46,768 nucleotides of DNA from Azospirillum sp. (GTDB lineage: Bacteria > Pseudomonadota > Alphaproteobacteria > Azospirillales > Azospirillaceae). Numbering within the stretch: position 1 is the stretch's first letter; every line of letters begins with the position of its first letter. Positions 33,697 to 43,311 of the stretch are shown piece by piece. Position numbers and translations under genes: made by a program. Location: positions 1 through 46,768 of the forward strand of contig JAIXPD010000001.1 of assembly GCA_027486405.1 (NCBI GenBank). The letters are read 5' to 3'. A model generated the notes under the pieces. That model was not told the origin of the DNA. It did not search any database and was given only the letters and a program-made list of their open reading frames with translations.

Positions 33697-34272
33697 TCAC
33701 GGCAGGCGGTGGAAGGTCCAGACGGAGGCCGGAGGCAGGTTCCGCGCAATCCAACTGTGGCGGTGGGGCTTCAAACGAAGCCGCCGGATCAGTTCGGGAT
33801 TGATCGGTGCGAACGGCCCGTAGGTGAATTGCACAAAAACACCGCCGGGGGCCAGCACGGAAAAGGCACCGCGCACGATCCGCGCCTGAACCGGCAGCGG
33901 CATGGCGATCAGGGGCAGGCCTGACACCACGCTGTCGCAATGCGACCACCCGTGATCGTGAACGATCCGCTGGATGCGGGTGGCGTCGCCCTGAACAACC
34001 GTGGCCCCCGGATGGACCGCTGCCAGATGCCCGGCAAAGGCGGCGTCCAGCTCGATCATCAGCAGGTTTTCCGGAGCCACGCCATGGGCGCGCAGCGCTG
34101 TCGTGACAGGGCCGGTTCCCGGCCCCAATTCCACCACGCGGCGGTTGGGGGTGATGCCCGCTGCCCGCGCCATCGCCCGACACAAATCAGTACCGCTTGG
34201 GGTGACAGACGCAACTTTAAGGGGTGACTTGAGCCACCGTTCGACGAAAAGCTTGCGATCCGCCAGAGACAT
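33697..34272 (-). CDS. pmtA: Phospholipid N-methyltransferase-like (PmtA family)
   Basis: 191 residues from ATG 34272, behind GGGAGG. PmtA enzymes methylate phosphatidylethanolamine stepwise to phosphatidylcholine at the inner membrane. The N-terminus LFVERWLKSPLKVASVTPSGTDLCRAMAR matches the membrane-contacting start of this family. The SAM site VVELGPGTGPVTTAL follows, then an acidic end of strand 2 (LMIELDAAFA), GDATRI and a SGLPLIAMP motif IV; VFVQFTYGPFAPI is also conserved. The length agrees with the Rhodobacter-type enzyme. A related rRNA-type methyltransferase is possible but less likely. It is divergent from a chemoreceptor gene. Confidence 0.82.
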   Translation of the reverse strand: MSLADRKLFVERWLKSPLKVASVTPSGTDLCRAMARAAGITPNRRVVELGPGTGPVTTALRAHGVAPENLLMIELDAAFAGHLAAVHPGATVVQGDATRIQRIVHDHGWSHCDSVVSGLPLIAMPLPVQARIVRGAFSVLAPGGVFVQFTYGPFAPINPELIRRLRLKPHRHSWIARNLPPASVWTFHRLP

Positions 34273-34337
34273 GGACTGACCTCCCCCTTCGGGAACCAAC
34301 CTGGATTTTCTGCCCCCCTTTGTACAGGCATGCGTTT

Positions 34338-34372
34338 CATTGCGCCAGCGCAATGGATTTTGAACGATCGTT
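34338..34372. promoter_or_regulatory. Two palindromes in the pmtA/chemoreceptor divergent region
   Basis: CATTGCGC-CA-GCGCAATG (34338-34355) and AACGATCGTT (34363-34372), 7 bp apart. They are possible binding sites for a divergent regulator; no consensus promoter is obvious. Confidence 0.35.
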
Positions 34373-34515
34373 TAACAAAACCGTCATGGATTACCCGGAC
34401 ATTCAGATTGGTGTGAATCCCAACTGTCTTCGCTCTTTTCAATCCGGCATGGCGATGACAAACTGTTCACAAAACCGGGTCAGCCGGACATTTAAAGACT
34501 CAGGAGGGTGCAACC

Positions 34516-36666
34516 GTGAATAGCCTTCTGCTGCGGCACAAGATACCTTGCGCGTTGGTGGCTTCGGCTGTGCTGTCAGCGGTGCTTCTGGGAAGCTTCG
34601 CCTATTGGGCGGCGACCGACCGGTTGCGGACGGCCGCGCAGGACAAGCTGGTGGCCTTGGCCAACGCGCGCGCCACCAGCGTGCAGTCCTACATCGAAGG
34701 GTTGGAGGGCGACGTCGTTCTGACGGCGAACACACGTTCGATGCGCGACGCGGTGGTTGCGCTGAACAATGGGTGGCGGATCGAGGCGGATCGTGGCGAG
34801 CCGGGCGAGGTGCTGCGCAAGCGCTACGTCGATGAGAATCCGAACGCGCCGGCGGAACGCTACAAGCTCGAAAAGCCGTCGGGCAGCACCATGTACGACA
34901 TGGCCCATTTCCGGTTGCACCCCTGGATGATGGATTTGATGCTGCGGCGCGGGTTGGCCGACGTGATGGTGGTGAACCCGGACGGCACGGTGCTGTACAA
35001 CGCGGCCAAGGGCGATGATTTCGGCCGTTCGGTGAACGACACCGCGTTGGGCGCGCTGGTTGCCGACATGAAGCGCGAGGTCAAGCCGGGCGTGCCCCGC
35101 GTGATCGACTTCAGCGCCTACAGCTTGGCCGGCGGTGCCCCATCGGTCTTCATCGCCAGCCCGGTGGTTTTGCAACAACCCGACGGCGGCGTGCAAATGC
35201 TGGCCGTGCTGGCCTTCCGGTTGGAGGCGACCGGGATCAACCGCATCATGCGCAGCACAGACGGCATGGGCGACACCGGCGACACCTTCCTGTTGGGGTC
35301 GGATGGCAAGCTGCGCAGCACCCCGCGCTTTTCCAACGAACTGGCCGTGCTGAAGCCCTACATCGGCGGGGCGGCGTCGGTCATCGCGGCGGACAGCGAC
35401 CACATCGGCGTGATCGAGGCGGGCAACGTCAGCGGCACCGGCCCGGCGCTGACGGCCTATCACACGATGAAGCACAGCGCGTTGAATTGGACCGTGCTGG
35501 CCGAAGCGGCGGTGGATGAGATCCTGGCCCCGGTCATCAGCATGCGCAACCAGATGGTTCTGGCCGGGTTCGGGCTGGTGCTGCTGGTGTCGTTGGGCGG
35601 TGTCCTGTTCGCCCGTGGCATCACCCGCCCGCTGTCGGCGATGAGCGGCGCGATGCAGCGGTTGGCGGATGGTGAACGCCAGCTTGAGGTTCCGGCCCAG
35701 GAGCGCACCGACGAGATCGGCCAGATGGCCGGGGCGATGCAGGTGTTCAAGGAGGCGCTGATCAAGGCCGACGCGCTGCACGCCGAACAGGAGCGCGTTC
35801 GCGCCCTGCGCGAGGAGCGCACCCGCAAGCTGGAGCATGTGACCCAGAGTTTCGACTCGCGCGTCGGAACCATCGTCCGGGCGGTGACGACGGCGGCGGG
35901 CGGCCTGGAACACACCGCGCGTTCGATGAGCGACGGTGCCGACCGCACGCTGCATGAGGCCACCAACGTCGCGGCGGCGGCCGATCAGACGGCGTCGAAC
36001 GTCGGCACGGTGGCGACGGCGGCCAACCAGCTCCGCGCGTCGATCAGCGACATCGGGCGGCACATCGACGAATCGAGCCGGATCACCCAGGCGGCGGTCG
36101 GCGCGGCTGCACAGGCGGGCGACACCATGCGCGTGCTGGTGGACACCGCCAACCGGATCGGCGCGGTGGTCCAACTCATCCACGACATCGCGGCGCAAAC
36201 CAACCTGCTGGCGTTGAACGCCACCATCGAGGCCGCGCGTGCGGGCGAGGCGGGCAAGGGCTTCGCCGTGGTGGCGAGCGAGGTGAAGAGCCTCGCCAAC
36301 CAGACCGGCAAGGCGACGGAGGAGATTTCCGGCCAGATTTCCACCATGCAGTCGGTCACGGAAGGGGCGGCGGCGGCGATCGGCCAGATCGTCACCGTGA
36401 TTCAGGACATGGGCCGCATCTCCGGCGTGGTCTCCAACGCCATCGAGGAGCAGGGGACCGCCACGATGGAGATCGCCGCCAACGCCGAGCAGGCGGCCAA
36501 GGCGACGCAATCCGTCACCCAGATCATCGACGGCGTGGCCAAGGCGGCGGACACCACCAAGACGGTGGCGGGCGAGGTGCTGACCTCCTCGCAGGACCTG
36601 ACCCGTCAGGCCGGGCATCTGCGCGACGAGATCGAGCAGTTCCTGTCCGACATCAAGGCGGCGTGA
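34516..36666 (+). CDS. Methyl-accepting chemotaxis protein with periplasmic double-cache-like sensor
   Basis: 716 residues with a GTG start at 34516 behind AGGAGGG. TM1 spans about 10-32 and TM2 about 346-367. The 310-residue periplasmic part between them looks like a dCache domain ([54 protein letters not shown]). A HAMP linker ([20 protein letters not shown]) follows, then the cytoplasmic signalling coil with the hairpin tip [32 protein letters not shown] at about 555-590, which binds CheA/CheW. No C-terminal NWETF-type pentapeptide is present. No other che genes are nearby. The ligand is unknown. Confidence 0.92.
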   Translation: MNSLLLRHKIPCALVASAVLSAVLLGSFAYWAATDRLRTAAQDKLVALANARATSVQSYIEGLEGDVVLTANTRSMRDAVVALNNGWRIEADRGEPGEVLRKRYVDENPNAPAERYKLEKPSGSTMYDMAHFRLHPWMMDLMLRRGLADVMVVNPDGTVLYNAAKGDDFGRSVNDTALGALVADMKREVKPGVPRVIDFSAYSLAGGAPSVFIASPVVLQQPDGGVQMLAVLAFRLEATGINRIMRSTDGMGDTGDTFLLGSDGKLRSTPRFSNELAVLKPYIGGAASVIAADSDHIGVIEAGNVSGTGPALTAYHTMKHSALNWTVLAEAAVDEILAPVISMRNQMVLAGFGLVLLVSLGGVLFARGITRPLSAMSGAMQRLADGERQLEVPAQERTDEIGQMAGAMQVFKEALIKADALHAEQERVRALREERTRKLEHVTQSFDSRVGTIVRAVTTAAGGLEHTARSMSDGADRTLHEATNVAAAADQTASNVGTVATAANQLRASISDIGRHIDESSRITQAAVGAAAQAGDTMRVLVDTANRIGAVVQLIHDIAAQTNLLALNATIEAARAGEAGKGFAVVASEVKSLANQTGKATEEISGQISTMQSVTEGAAAAIGQIVTVIQDMGRISGVVSNAIEEQGTATMEIAANAEQAAKATQSVTQIIDGVAKAADTTKTVAGEVLTSSQDLTRQAGHLRDEIEQFLSDIKAA

Positions 36667-36781
36667 CGGTCATCAAAACAGGGGCGGGGCAACAGCGGAC
36701 GCCGAACCGGGCGGGACGGGGTGTTGACAGGGCAAGGCCCGGCAAGGCACCGTCCCAATCCGTGCGGGAAACGAGAACGTC

Positions 36782-37603
36782 ATGCCAACATTGTCTTCGA
36801 CCAGCAGCGATTTGTTTGGTGACAGGTCCAGGCCGCCGCGTCTGGTGGAGTTGGACGTTCACCGGGTGATGCGCAACCCGAACCTGCCCCGGCAGCGCTT
36901 CGACGCCGAAGAGATGGAGAGTCTGGCGGGATCCATCGCCCATTACGGCCTGAAACAGCCGATTCTGGTGCAGGAGGTGGTGGGCGGTTTCCGCCTGATC
37001 GCCGGGGAACGCCGCCTGCGCGCCCATGAGATGCTGGGGCTGGCGACCGTTCACGCCCTCGTCACCTCCGGCAACGCCGACGAACTGGCACTGGTCGAGA
37101 ATGTCCAGCGCGTCGATCTCGACGCCCTGGAGTTGGCCGAGGCCTTGGCCCGGCTGATCGACCGCTTCGGCTACACCCAGGAGCAGTTGGGCCGCATCAT
37201 CGGCAAAAGCCAGAGCAACGTCAGCCACACTTTGCGCCTGAACAGCCTGCCCGAAGCGATCAAGCATGATTATGCGACGTCGCATCGCGACGTGTCGCGT
37301 TCCACCCTGATCGAGATCGCCTGGATCAAGGATCTGGCCGATCAAATGGCCCTGTGGGAGCAGGTCAAGCAGGGCAACGACACCGTGCGCGACGCCCGTG
37401 ACCGCAAGGACAGCGTCAAGGAACCGGGGCTGCGCACCCAATCGGCCATCGGCCGCTTTTTGGAGGCGTTGCGGCAGGCCACCCGCCGTCTGGGCGACCC
37501 GCGTGAGCATCGCGCCTACATCGACGACGCCCAGCGCCACGAATTGATCCTGATGCGTCGCCGCATCGATCTGTTGCTGGGGGAGGAGGAGGAGATCGAC
37601 TGA
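36782..37603 (+). CDS. Orphan ParB/Spo0J-type DNA-binding protein
   Basis: 273 residues from ATG 36782. The N-terminal ParB domain contains the CTP-binding box GERRLRAHEMLG (75-86) after LKQPILVQEVVGGFRLIA, and a helix-turn-helix follows (YTQEQLGRIIGKSQSNVSHTLRLNSLPEAI, about 129-158). The C-terminus is a charged helical tail ending in EEEEID. Chromosomal ParB is normally encoded next to ParA near the origin, and neither is present here. A role as a nucleoid-occlusion-like factor, an extra segregation factor or a regulator is inferred only. TTGACA at 36724-36729 may be a -35 but no good -10 follows. Confidence 0.8.
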   Translation: MPTLSSTSSDLFGDRSRPPRLVELDVHRVMRNPNLPRQRFDAEEMESLAGSIAHYGLKQPILVQEVVGGFRLIAGERRLRAHEMLGLATVHALVTSGNADELALVENVQRVDLDALELAEALARLIDRFGYTQEQLGRIIGKSQSNVSHTLRLNSLPEAIKHDYATSHRDVSRSTLIEIAWIKDLADQMALWEQVKQGNDTVRDARDRKDSVKEPGLRTQSAIGRFLEALRQATRRLGDPREHRAYIDDAQRHELILMRRRIDLLLGEEEEID

Positions 37604-37619
37604 GATTCTCCTCCGCCCA

Positions 37620-37660
37620 AGAGCGCCGTGCTCAAAACATGAAACAGTCCACGGCGCTCT
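37620..37660. terminator. Hairpin between the ParB-like gene and the convergent hydrolase gene
   Basis: AGAGCGCCGTG and CACGGCGCTCT form a perfect 11-bp stem with a 19-base loop, followed by a T-rich stretch. Confidence 0.6.
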
Positions 37661-37734
37661 ATGCCTTTGTTTATCGAGCATCTTCACGCGTCAAATCGAT
37701 CCCGATTTAACGCGATCTGCTCTAAGCCTCTGCC

Positions 37735-38367
37735 TCAATCGGTGAGGAAGGGGTTGTAGAGGCGCTCCTCGCCAAAGCTGGACATCGGTCCATGGCCGGG
37801 GACGAAGGCTATGTCGTCGCCATAGGGGAACAGCCGCTCCTTGATCGACGCGATCAGGTCGCCGTGGTTGCCCTTGGGGAAGTCGGTGCGGCCGATGGAG
37901 CCTTGGAACAGCACGTCGCCGACGATGGCCAGCTTGCCGGGTTTGTGGATGAACACGACGTGGCCGGGGGTGTGGCCGGGGCAATGGCGCACCTCCAACG
38001 TCACGTTGCCCACCGTCACCGTGTCGCCATCCTCCAGCCAACGGTCGGGCGTGAAGGAGCGGACGGGCGGAAAACCGAACATCTGGCTTTGCATCGGCAT
38101 GCCGTCGATCCAGAATTGATCGTCGCGGTGCGGCCCTTCGATGGGCAGCGACAGGCGTTCGGCCAGATCGGCCACCGCCCCGGCGTGGTCGATGTGGCCA
38201 TGGGTCACGAGAATCTTTTCCAGCGTCACCCCCTTGGCCTGCACCGCGCGCAGAATCCGGTCGAGGTCGCCGCCGGGATCCACCGCCGCCCCCTTCATCG
38301 TTTCGGGGCACCAGAGAACCGAGCAGTTCTGTTGAAACGGCGTGACCGGAACGATGACGTGCTGCAT
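37735..38367 (-). CDS. Metallo-beta-lactamase-fold hydrolase, glyoxalase II-like (YcbL type)
   Basis: 210 residues from ATG 38367. The di-metal site is complete: THGHIDHAG (HxHxDH), HCPGHTPGHV for the next His, a bridging Asp in IVGDVLFQGSIGRTDFP, and the last His in VPGHGPMSSFGEE. The short form, without the C-terminal glutathione-binding domain of GloB, matches YcbL-type enzymes, which hydrolyse S-lactoylglutathione or other thioesters. A methylglyoxal synthase gene lies 5.5 kb away, so a detoxification role fits, but persulfide or other substrates are possible. It is divergent from the Rrf2 gene. Confidence 0.85.
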   Translation of the reverse strand: MQHVIVPVTPFQQNCSVLWCPETMKGAAVDPGGDLDRILRAVQAKGVTLEKILVTHGHIDHAGAVADLAERLSLPIEGPHRDDQFWIDGMPMQSQMFGFPPVRSFTPDRWLEDGDTVTVGNVTLEVRHCPGHTPGHVVFIHKPGKLAIVGDVLFQGSIGRTDFPKGNHGDLIASIKERLFPYGDDIAFVPGHGPMSSFGEERLYNPFLTD

Positions 38368-38578
38368 ACCCTTGCCTCTTGTCGCCCTGCGTCGGATCGC
38401 GACCGCGCGACCCTGACGATGCCCGGACCATAGCCCGTCGGGGAAAGGCGGAGCAAGACAGCGCTTGACGACCCACTCCCGATAGGGAAATCGTTGCCGC
38501 GCGGCGAAAGATGGCCGATCATCCTGATTGGACGTGTGTTTTGCGCGTTCACCCCCGTACCCAAGGTGCCCAACCGGA

Positions 38579-39031
38579 ATGCTGACGCAGAAAGCCAAAT
38601 ACGCCCTGCGCGCCCTCATCATGCTGGCCGAACAGCCCGATGACGAGCTGGTGTTGATCGCCGACATCGCGGAGCGGGAAAACATCCCCCGCAAATTCCT
38701 GGAAGCCATTCTGGTCGAATTGCGCAAGCAGGGGCTGCTGTATGCCAAGCGTGGCAAAAGCGGCGGCTATCGGTTGGCCCGCCCGGCTCCGCAGATCACC
38801 TTCGGCGAGGTCATCCGCCTGATCGATGGCCATTTGGCCCCGATTCCCTGCGCCAGCAAATTTTCCTTCAAGCCCTGTGAGGATTGCGGCGATCCAGAGC
38901 TTTGTTCGGTGCGCTGGCTGATGGTGCAGGTGCGCGACGCCACCGCCAATGTGTTGGATCATTGCACCCTGGCCGACGCGCTGCGCCACCGGCAATCCAC
39001 CGGCGGTCTGGCCCTGATGTTCGACATCTGA
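38579..39031 (+). CDS. Rrf2-family transcriptional regulator with a cysteine cluster
   Basis: 150 residues from ATG 38579. The N-terminal winged helix is typical of Rrf2 (LTQKAKYALRALIMLA, IPRKFLEAILVELRKQGLLYAKRGKSGGYRLAR). Cysteines at about 91, 100, 103 and 109 (PCASKFSFKPCEDCG then ELC) could hold an Fe-S cluster as in IscR, NsrR and RirA, although the spacing differs from each. Possible regulons are iron, sulfur or redox genes; the sulfate importer genes start 1.5 kb downstream. The gene is divergent from the MBL-fold hydrolase gene, and its own promoter may be shared. Confidence 0.88.
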   Translation: MLTQKAKYALRALIMLAEQPDDELVLIADIAERENIPRKFLEAILVELRKQGLLYAKRGKSGGYRLARPAPQITFGEVIRLIDGHLAPIPCASKFSFKPCEDCGDPELCSVRWLMVQVRDATANVLDHCTLADALRHRQSTGGLALMFDI

Positions 39032-39064
39032 AGATGTCCGATCTCTGAACAGCACCGGGACCGA

Positions 39065-40261
39065 TCACGGCAGCAGTTCGACCGCGACGAACACCCGGTC
39101 CAACGCGCGGTTGGTCACGTCCCGCAACACCCCGGCCTCAACCAGATCGTTGACCAGCAATTGGGCGCCGCGAAAGGTGGTTCCCAGCCGCTGTTGCAGA
39201 TGGCGCACGGTGAAGGCGGGGGTGTCGAACAGCCCGTCGATCACCTCGGGCAGGCGGGAGTTGCGGCGCCGTTCGCCCATCCGCCGCCGCCAACTCTGCG
39301 CGGTCTGGTCCAGCGTGGCGAGGCGCTGCCGTTCCCGGCGCGCGGTTTCCGCCACCCTGTCGGTCAACCAGAGCCGCCAAGCCTCGTCACCGGATCGGGC
39401 GGCGATGGCGGCGGCGGTCCGGTCGGTCCACAGCCCGGTGCTCAACGGCAGCCACAGACCGGGCAGGCGGCAGTGGTGGGCGACGGTCCGGGTGGCGAGC
39501 AGGCGCATGGTCGGGCGCAGCCACGCCGGGGTGCGCTGGTCCGGCACCGGGCGCATCAACTCCGCCAGCACCCCGACGGCACCCAGCAGGGCCGGGGCCT
39601 GCCCGGCCCGGTCCAGCCGCTCCAGCAGGGCGGCGGCGTCCGCCTCCTGTTCGGTGGTCAGGCGGAGGTCGGTGGGATCGCGGCCCGACACATCGGCTTC
39701 CAGCACGCGCCAGGCGCTTTCAATCCAGCGCACGGTCAGCGGGGCGGGGGGAGCGTCGCCGGCGATGGCGTGTGAGCGCTCCTTCCCGTTGACACCGTCA
39801 ATGTCGCCATCGTCGCCATCGTCGGCGTGATCGGCCAGGCTTTCCCCCTCCTCGCCGCGCTCCAGCAGGGCAACCGCCCGCCAGACCTCGGCGGCAACGC
39901 CCTGGGTTCCGGTCCGCGCGCCACCTGGCCCCGCCACCGGCCCACGAGCGACCCGCGTGCGGGGGTGTGGATTCGGGCGGTCCCGCAGCCCTTGGGCGAA
40001 TCGGGCGCCTTGCCACAGCGCGTGCGCGGCGAGTGCGGCCGGACGGTCGGCCGTGCCGGTCAGATCCGGATTGATGGTGGCGATCAGCACATCGGTGCCG
40101 TCGATGGCAATGCCGTCGAGTCTGGCGGCGGCGCGCGCCTCCCGCCTTGCGGCGTCGGCCCACAAGCGGCGGCGCTGCCCCTCATCCTGGCAGGCCTCGG
40201 CCAGACGGCCCAGCGCGCGTTCGGCCTCCAGCAAGGCGGTGAGCAGGGCGGTGGACAGCAT
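39065..40261 (-). CDS. Fic_N/winged-helix-like protein, possible DUF1612-type regulator
   Basis: 398 residues from ATG 40261. The N-terminal region LTALLEAERALGRLAEACQDEG...REARAAARLDGIAI resembles the helix and 'SRIEG' region of Fic_N-type or RHE_PE00001-type proteins. The C-terminus FTVRHLQQRLGTTFRGAQLLVNDLVEAGVLRDV is a winged helix of the kind ending many Fic proteins. No Fic active motif (HPFxxGNGR) is present, so AMP transfer is not expected. A low-complexity acidic insert (DHADDGDDGDIDG, about 143-155) lies in the middle. It converges with the Rrf2 gene. Family assignment is by motif impression only. Confidence 0.5.
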   Translation of the reverse strand: MLSTALLTALLEAERALGRLAEACQDEGQRRRLWADAARREARAAARLDGIAIDGTDVLIATINPDLTGTADRPAALAAHALWQGARFAQGLRDRPNPHPRTRVARGPVAGPGGARTGTQGVAAEVWRAVALLERGEEGESLADHADDGDDGDIDGVNGKERSHAIAGDAPPAPLTVRWIESAWRVLEADVSGRDPTDLRLTTEQEADAAALLERLDRAGQAPALLGAVGVLAELMRPVPDQRTPAWLRPTMRLLATRTVAHHCRLPGLWLPLSTGLWTDRTAAAIAARSGDEAWRLWLTDRVAETARRERQRLATLDQTAQSWRRRMGERRRNSRLPEVIDGLFDTPAFTVRHLQQRLGTTFRGAQLLVNDLVEAGVLRDVTNRALDRVFVAVELLP

Positions 40262-40550
40262 CGTGGAGGCTCCGAACCGATCCAGGGCCTGCGGATGATA
40301 CCCAAAAGGGCGCTGAATTTAATGTGAAATCTCCGCGCGGCGTTCTGGCCCCAATCACGCGCGGTGTAAAAATTTTTGTGTTTAAAATCAAATTGTTAAA
40401 TCACGTACAGCCAATTCCCTCTTCTGGTGTTGGAAAAAAGCTCTTTTCACGCGGTCTGTGGTTTGGCAAAGTCTAGGGACGAAATAGAAATGACCCACAC
40501 GCTTCCGATGTGAAATTGACCGGATCGTGAGGGCAACGAAGGAGACACCG
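40262..40550. other. AT-rich regulatory region of the sulfate importer operon
   Basis: No gene. AT-rich from about 40315 to 40500, with an AAAAATTTTT palindrome near 40371. TTGGCA at 40463-40468 could be a -35 but no well-spaced -10 follows. A CysB-type site would be expected but has no sharp consensus to call. Confidence 0.4.
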
Positions 40551-41564
40551 ATGTCGTTCCGTCGCCGCCTGTCCATCCTTGCCGCCGGCCTGACGCTGGC
40601 TTGGCTGGGCGTTGCCGCCGCCGATGCGCAAGACACGCTGCTCAACGTGTCCTACGATCCGACCCGCGAATTGTACGTCGATTTCAACCAGGCCTTTGCC
40701 AAAAAATGGCAGAGCGAGACCGGGAAGAAGCTGACCGTCAAGCAATCGCACGGCGGTTCGGGCAAGCAGGCCCGTTCGGTGATCGACGGCCTGGACGCCG
40801 ATGTGGTCACGCTGGCGCTGGGCTATGACATCGACGCCATCGCCGACTCGGGTCTGCTGGCGAAGGACTGGCAAGCCCGTTTGCCGAACAACAGCTCCCC
40901 CTACACCTCGACCATCGTGTTCCTGGTGCGCAAGGGCAACCCGAAGGCGATCAAGGACTGGAACGATCTGGTCAAGCCGGGCGTCTCGGTCATCACCCCC
41001 AACCCGAAGACCTCCGGCGGCGCGCGCTGGAATTATCTGGCGGCCTGGGCCTACGCGCTCGACAAGAACGGCAACGACGAGGCCAAGGCCAAGGAGTTTG
41101 TCGGCCAGCTCTTCAAGAACGTGCCCGTGCTCGACAGCGGCGCGCGCGGTGCGACCGTGACCTTCACCCAGCGCGAGTTGGGCGACGTTCTGCTGGCCTG
41201 GGAAAACGAAGCCTATCTGTCGCTTCAGGAATTCGGGGCCGACAAGTTCGAGATCGTCGTTCCCAGCCTGTCGATCCTGGCCGAACCGCCGGTGGCGGTG
41301 GTGGACACCGTGGTGGACCGCAAGGGAACCCGCAAGGTGGCGGAAGCCTACCTTCAGTTCCTGTACACCCGCGAAGGGCAGGAGATCGCCGCCAAGAACT
41401 TCTACCGTCCCCGCTCGCCCGAATTGGCGAGTCAGTATGCGGGGCGCTTTGCGAATGTTAAGCTGGTGACGATCGACCAGACCTTTGGTGGCTGGCGCCC
41501 GACCCAGGAGAAGCATTTCGCCGATGGTGGTGTCTTCGATCAGATTTACCAGAAGGGCCGCTGA
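40551..41564 (+). CDS. sbp: Sulfate-binding periplasmic protein
   Basis: 337 residues from ATG 40551 behind GAAGGAGA. The signal peptide [27 protein letters not shown] is cleaved near residue 26. The mature protein begins [22 protein letters not shown] and contains [18 protein letters not shown], the sulfate-binding region, [11 protein letters not shown], and [20 protein letters not shown], all characteristic of Sbp/CysP. It captures sulfate or thiosulfate for the CysTWA importer encoded next. The permease gene starts 3 bp after its stop. Whether it is Sbp or CysP cannot be decided here. Confidence 0.93.
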   Translation: MSFRRRLSILAAGLTLAWLGVAAADAQDTLLNVSYDPTRELYVDFNQAFAKKWQSETGKKLTVKQSHGGSGKQARSVIDGLDADVVTLALGYDIDAIADSGLLAKDWQARLPNNSSPYTSTIVFLVRKGNPKAIKDWNDLVKPGVSVITPNPKTSGGARWNYLAAWAYALDKNGNDEAKAKEFVGQLFKNVPVLDSGARGATVTFTQRELGDVLLAWENEAYLSLQEFGADKFEIVVPSLSILAEPPVAVVDTVVDRKGTRKVAEAYLQFLYTREGQEIAAKNFYRPRSPELASQYAGRFANVKLVTIDQTFGGWRPTQEKHFADGGVFDQIYQKGR

Positions 41565-41567
41565 CCC

Positions 41568-42455
41568 GTGGTCGCAACCTCTTCTGCCGACGTCGCGTTC
41601 CCCACAAAGGGGAGCGCGGTGACGTCCATCCTGAAGAAACCAAGCGTGCTGCCGGGCTTCGGCCTGACGCTGGGCTTCACGCTCAGCTATCTAAGCATCA
41701 TCGTTCTGCTGCCCTTGGGGGCGTTGATCGCCAAGGCCGGCAGCCTCGGTTGGTTCGGCTTTTGGGACGCCGTGTTGACCCCGCGTGTGCTGGCGGCCTT
41801 CCAGGTCAGCTTCGGCCTGTCGCTGGTTGCCGCCGCGATCAACGCGGTGTTCGGGTTCATCGTCGCCTGGGTGTTGGTGCGCTACCAATTCCCCGGAAAG
41901 CGGTTGGTGGACGCGCTGGTCGATCTGCCCTTTGCCCTGCCCACGGCGGTGGCGGGCATTGCGCTCAGCGCGCTTTACGCGCCGAACGGCTGGATCGGCA
42001 AGCCCCTGAACGAGCTGTTCGGCTTGAAGGTGGCCTTCACCCCCATCGGGATCGCCATCGCGCTGACCTTCATCGGTCTGCCCTTTGTCGTCCGCACGGT
42101 GCAACCGATCCTTCAGGAATTGCCGCCGGAGGAGGAGGAGGCCGCCGTGTCGTTGGGGGCCACGCGCGGGCAAACCTTCTGGCGGGTGGTGTTTCCGGCG
42201 GTGCTGCCGGCGTTGGTGACGGGCTTTGCCCTGTCCTTCGCGCGCGGGGTTGGCGAGTATGGCTCGGTCATCTTCATCGCGGGCAACATGCCGGGCCTGA
42301 CCGAAATCCTGCCGCTGCTGATCGTCATCAAGCTGGAACAGTTTGATTACGCCGGTGCGGCGGCGGTCGGCACCTCCATGCTGCTGGTGTCTTTCGTGAT
42401 GCTGTTGATTCTCAACATCCTCCAACATTGGATGAGGTCGCGTCATGCCCGCTAA
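41568..42455 (+). CDS. cysT: Sulfate ABC importer permease CysT
   Basis: 295 residues with a GTG start at 41568; a second GTG at 41619 would remove a 17-residue tail that has no counterpart in E. coli. The core reads [41 protein letters not shown] and the coupling loop [32 protein letters not shown], and [16 protein letters not shown] is conserved in CysT/CysU. It forms the membrane channel with CysW. It overlaps the next gene by 11 bp. Confidence 0.92.
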   Translation: MVATSSADVAFPTKGSAVTSILKKPSVLPGFGLTLGFTLSYLSIIVLLPLGALIAKAGSLGWFGFWDAVLTPRVLAAFQVSFGLSLVAAAINAVFGFIVAWVLVRYQFPGKRLVDALVDLPFALPTAVAGIALSALYAPNGWIGKPLNELFGLKVAFTPIGIAIALTFIGLPFVVRTVQPILQELPPEEEEAAVSLGATRGQTFWRVVFPAVLPALVTGFALSFARGVGEYGSVIFIAGNMPGLTEILPLLIVIKLEQFDYAGAAAVGTSMLLVSFVMLLILNILQHWMRSRHAR

Positions 42456-43299
42456 CGCCACGGCTTCGGCGCTCAGCGATCCGGCGTGGATGCGCCGCCT
42501 GCTGATCGCCACGGCGTTGACCTTTCTGGGGCTGTTTTTGCTGTTGCCGCTGGTCGCGGTGTTTGCGGAGGCGCTGCGCCGGGGCGTGTTTGCCTATTGG
42601 GTGGCGTTGGTGGAAGAAGACGCGTTGGCGGCGATCAAGCTGACCTTGATCGTCGCCGTCATCGCGGTTCCGGCGAATCTCGTCTTTGGCGTCGCGGCCT
42701 CCTGGTGCGTCACCAAATTCGATTTTCGTGGCAAAAATCTGCTCATCACACTGATCGACCTGCCGTTTTCCGTCTCCCCGGTGATTTCCGGTTTGATCTA
42801 TGTGCTCCTGTTCGGGTTGAGCGGGCTGCTGGGACCGTATCTGAAATCCGAAGGGATTCAGATCATCTTTGCCGTGCCGGGGCTGGTGTTGGCCACCATC
42901 TTCGTCACCTTCCCCTTTGTCGCCCGTGAACTCATTCCGCTGATGCAGGAACAGGGATCGGAGGAGGAGGAGGCCGCCTTGGTGCTGGGGGCCAGCGGCT
43001 GGCAAACCTTCTGGCGCGTGACGCTGCCGAACATCAAATGGGGCCTGCTGTACGGCGTTTTGCTGTGCAACGCCCGCGCGATGGGCGAATTCGGCGCGGT
43101 GTCGGTGGTGTCCGGGCACATCCGGGGTTACACCAACACAATGCCTCTGCACGTCGAAATTCTTTACAACGAATACAACTTTGTCGCTGCTTTCGCGGTG
43201 GCTTCGGTGCTGGCCATGCTCGCGCTCGTCACTCTGGTGGCGAAGACGGCGTTGGAGTGGCGCTTCGGGGCCGAGCTGGCGGCCACACGGCACAAGTGA
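42445..43299 (+). CDS. cysW: Sulfate ABC importer permease CysW
   Basis: 284 residues from ATG 42445. The core includes [31 protein letters not shown], the coupling loop [37 protein letters not shown] and [36 protein letters not shown], the last being a CysW signature. It partners CysT. The ATPase gene starts 12 bp downstream. Confidence 0.93.
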   Translation: MPANATASALSDPAWMRRLLIATALTFLGLFLLLPLVAVFAEALRRGVFAYWVALVEEDALAAIKLTLIVAVIAVPANLVFGVAASWCVTKFDFRGKNLLITLIDLPFSVSPVISGLIYVLLFGLSGLLGPYLKSEGIQIIFAVPGLVLATIFVTFPFVARELIPLMQEQGSEEEEAALVLGASGWQTFWRVTLPNIKWGLLYGVLLCNARAMGEFGAVSVVSGHIRGYTNTMPLHVEILYNEYNFVAAFAVASVLAMLALVTLVAKTALEWRFGAELAATRHK

Positions 43300-43311
43300 G
43301 GGGCGTGGTCC

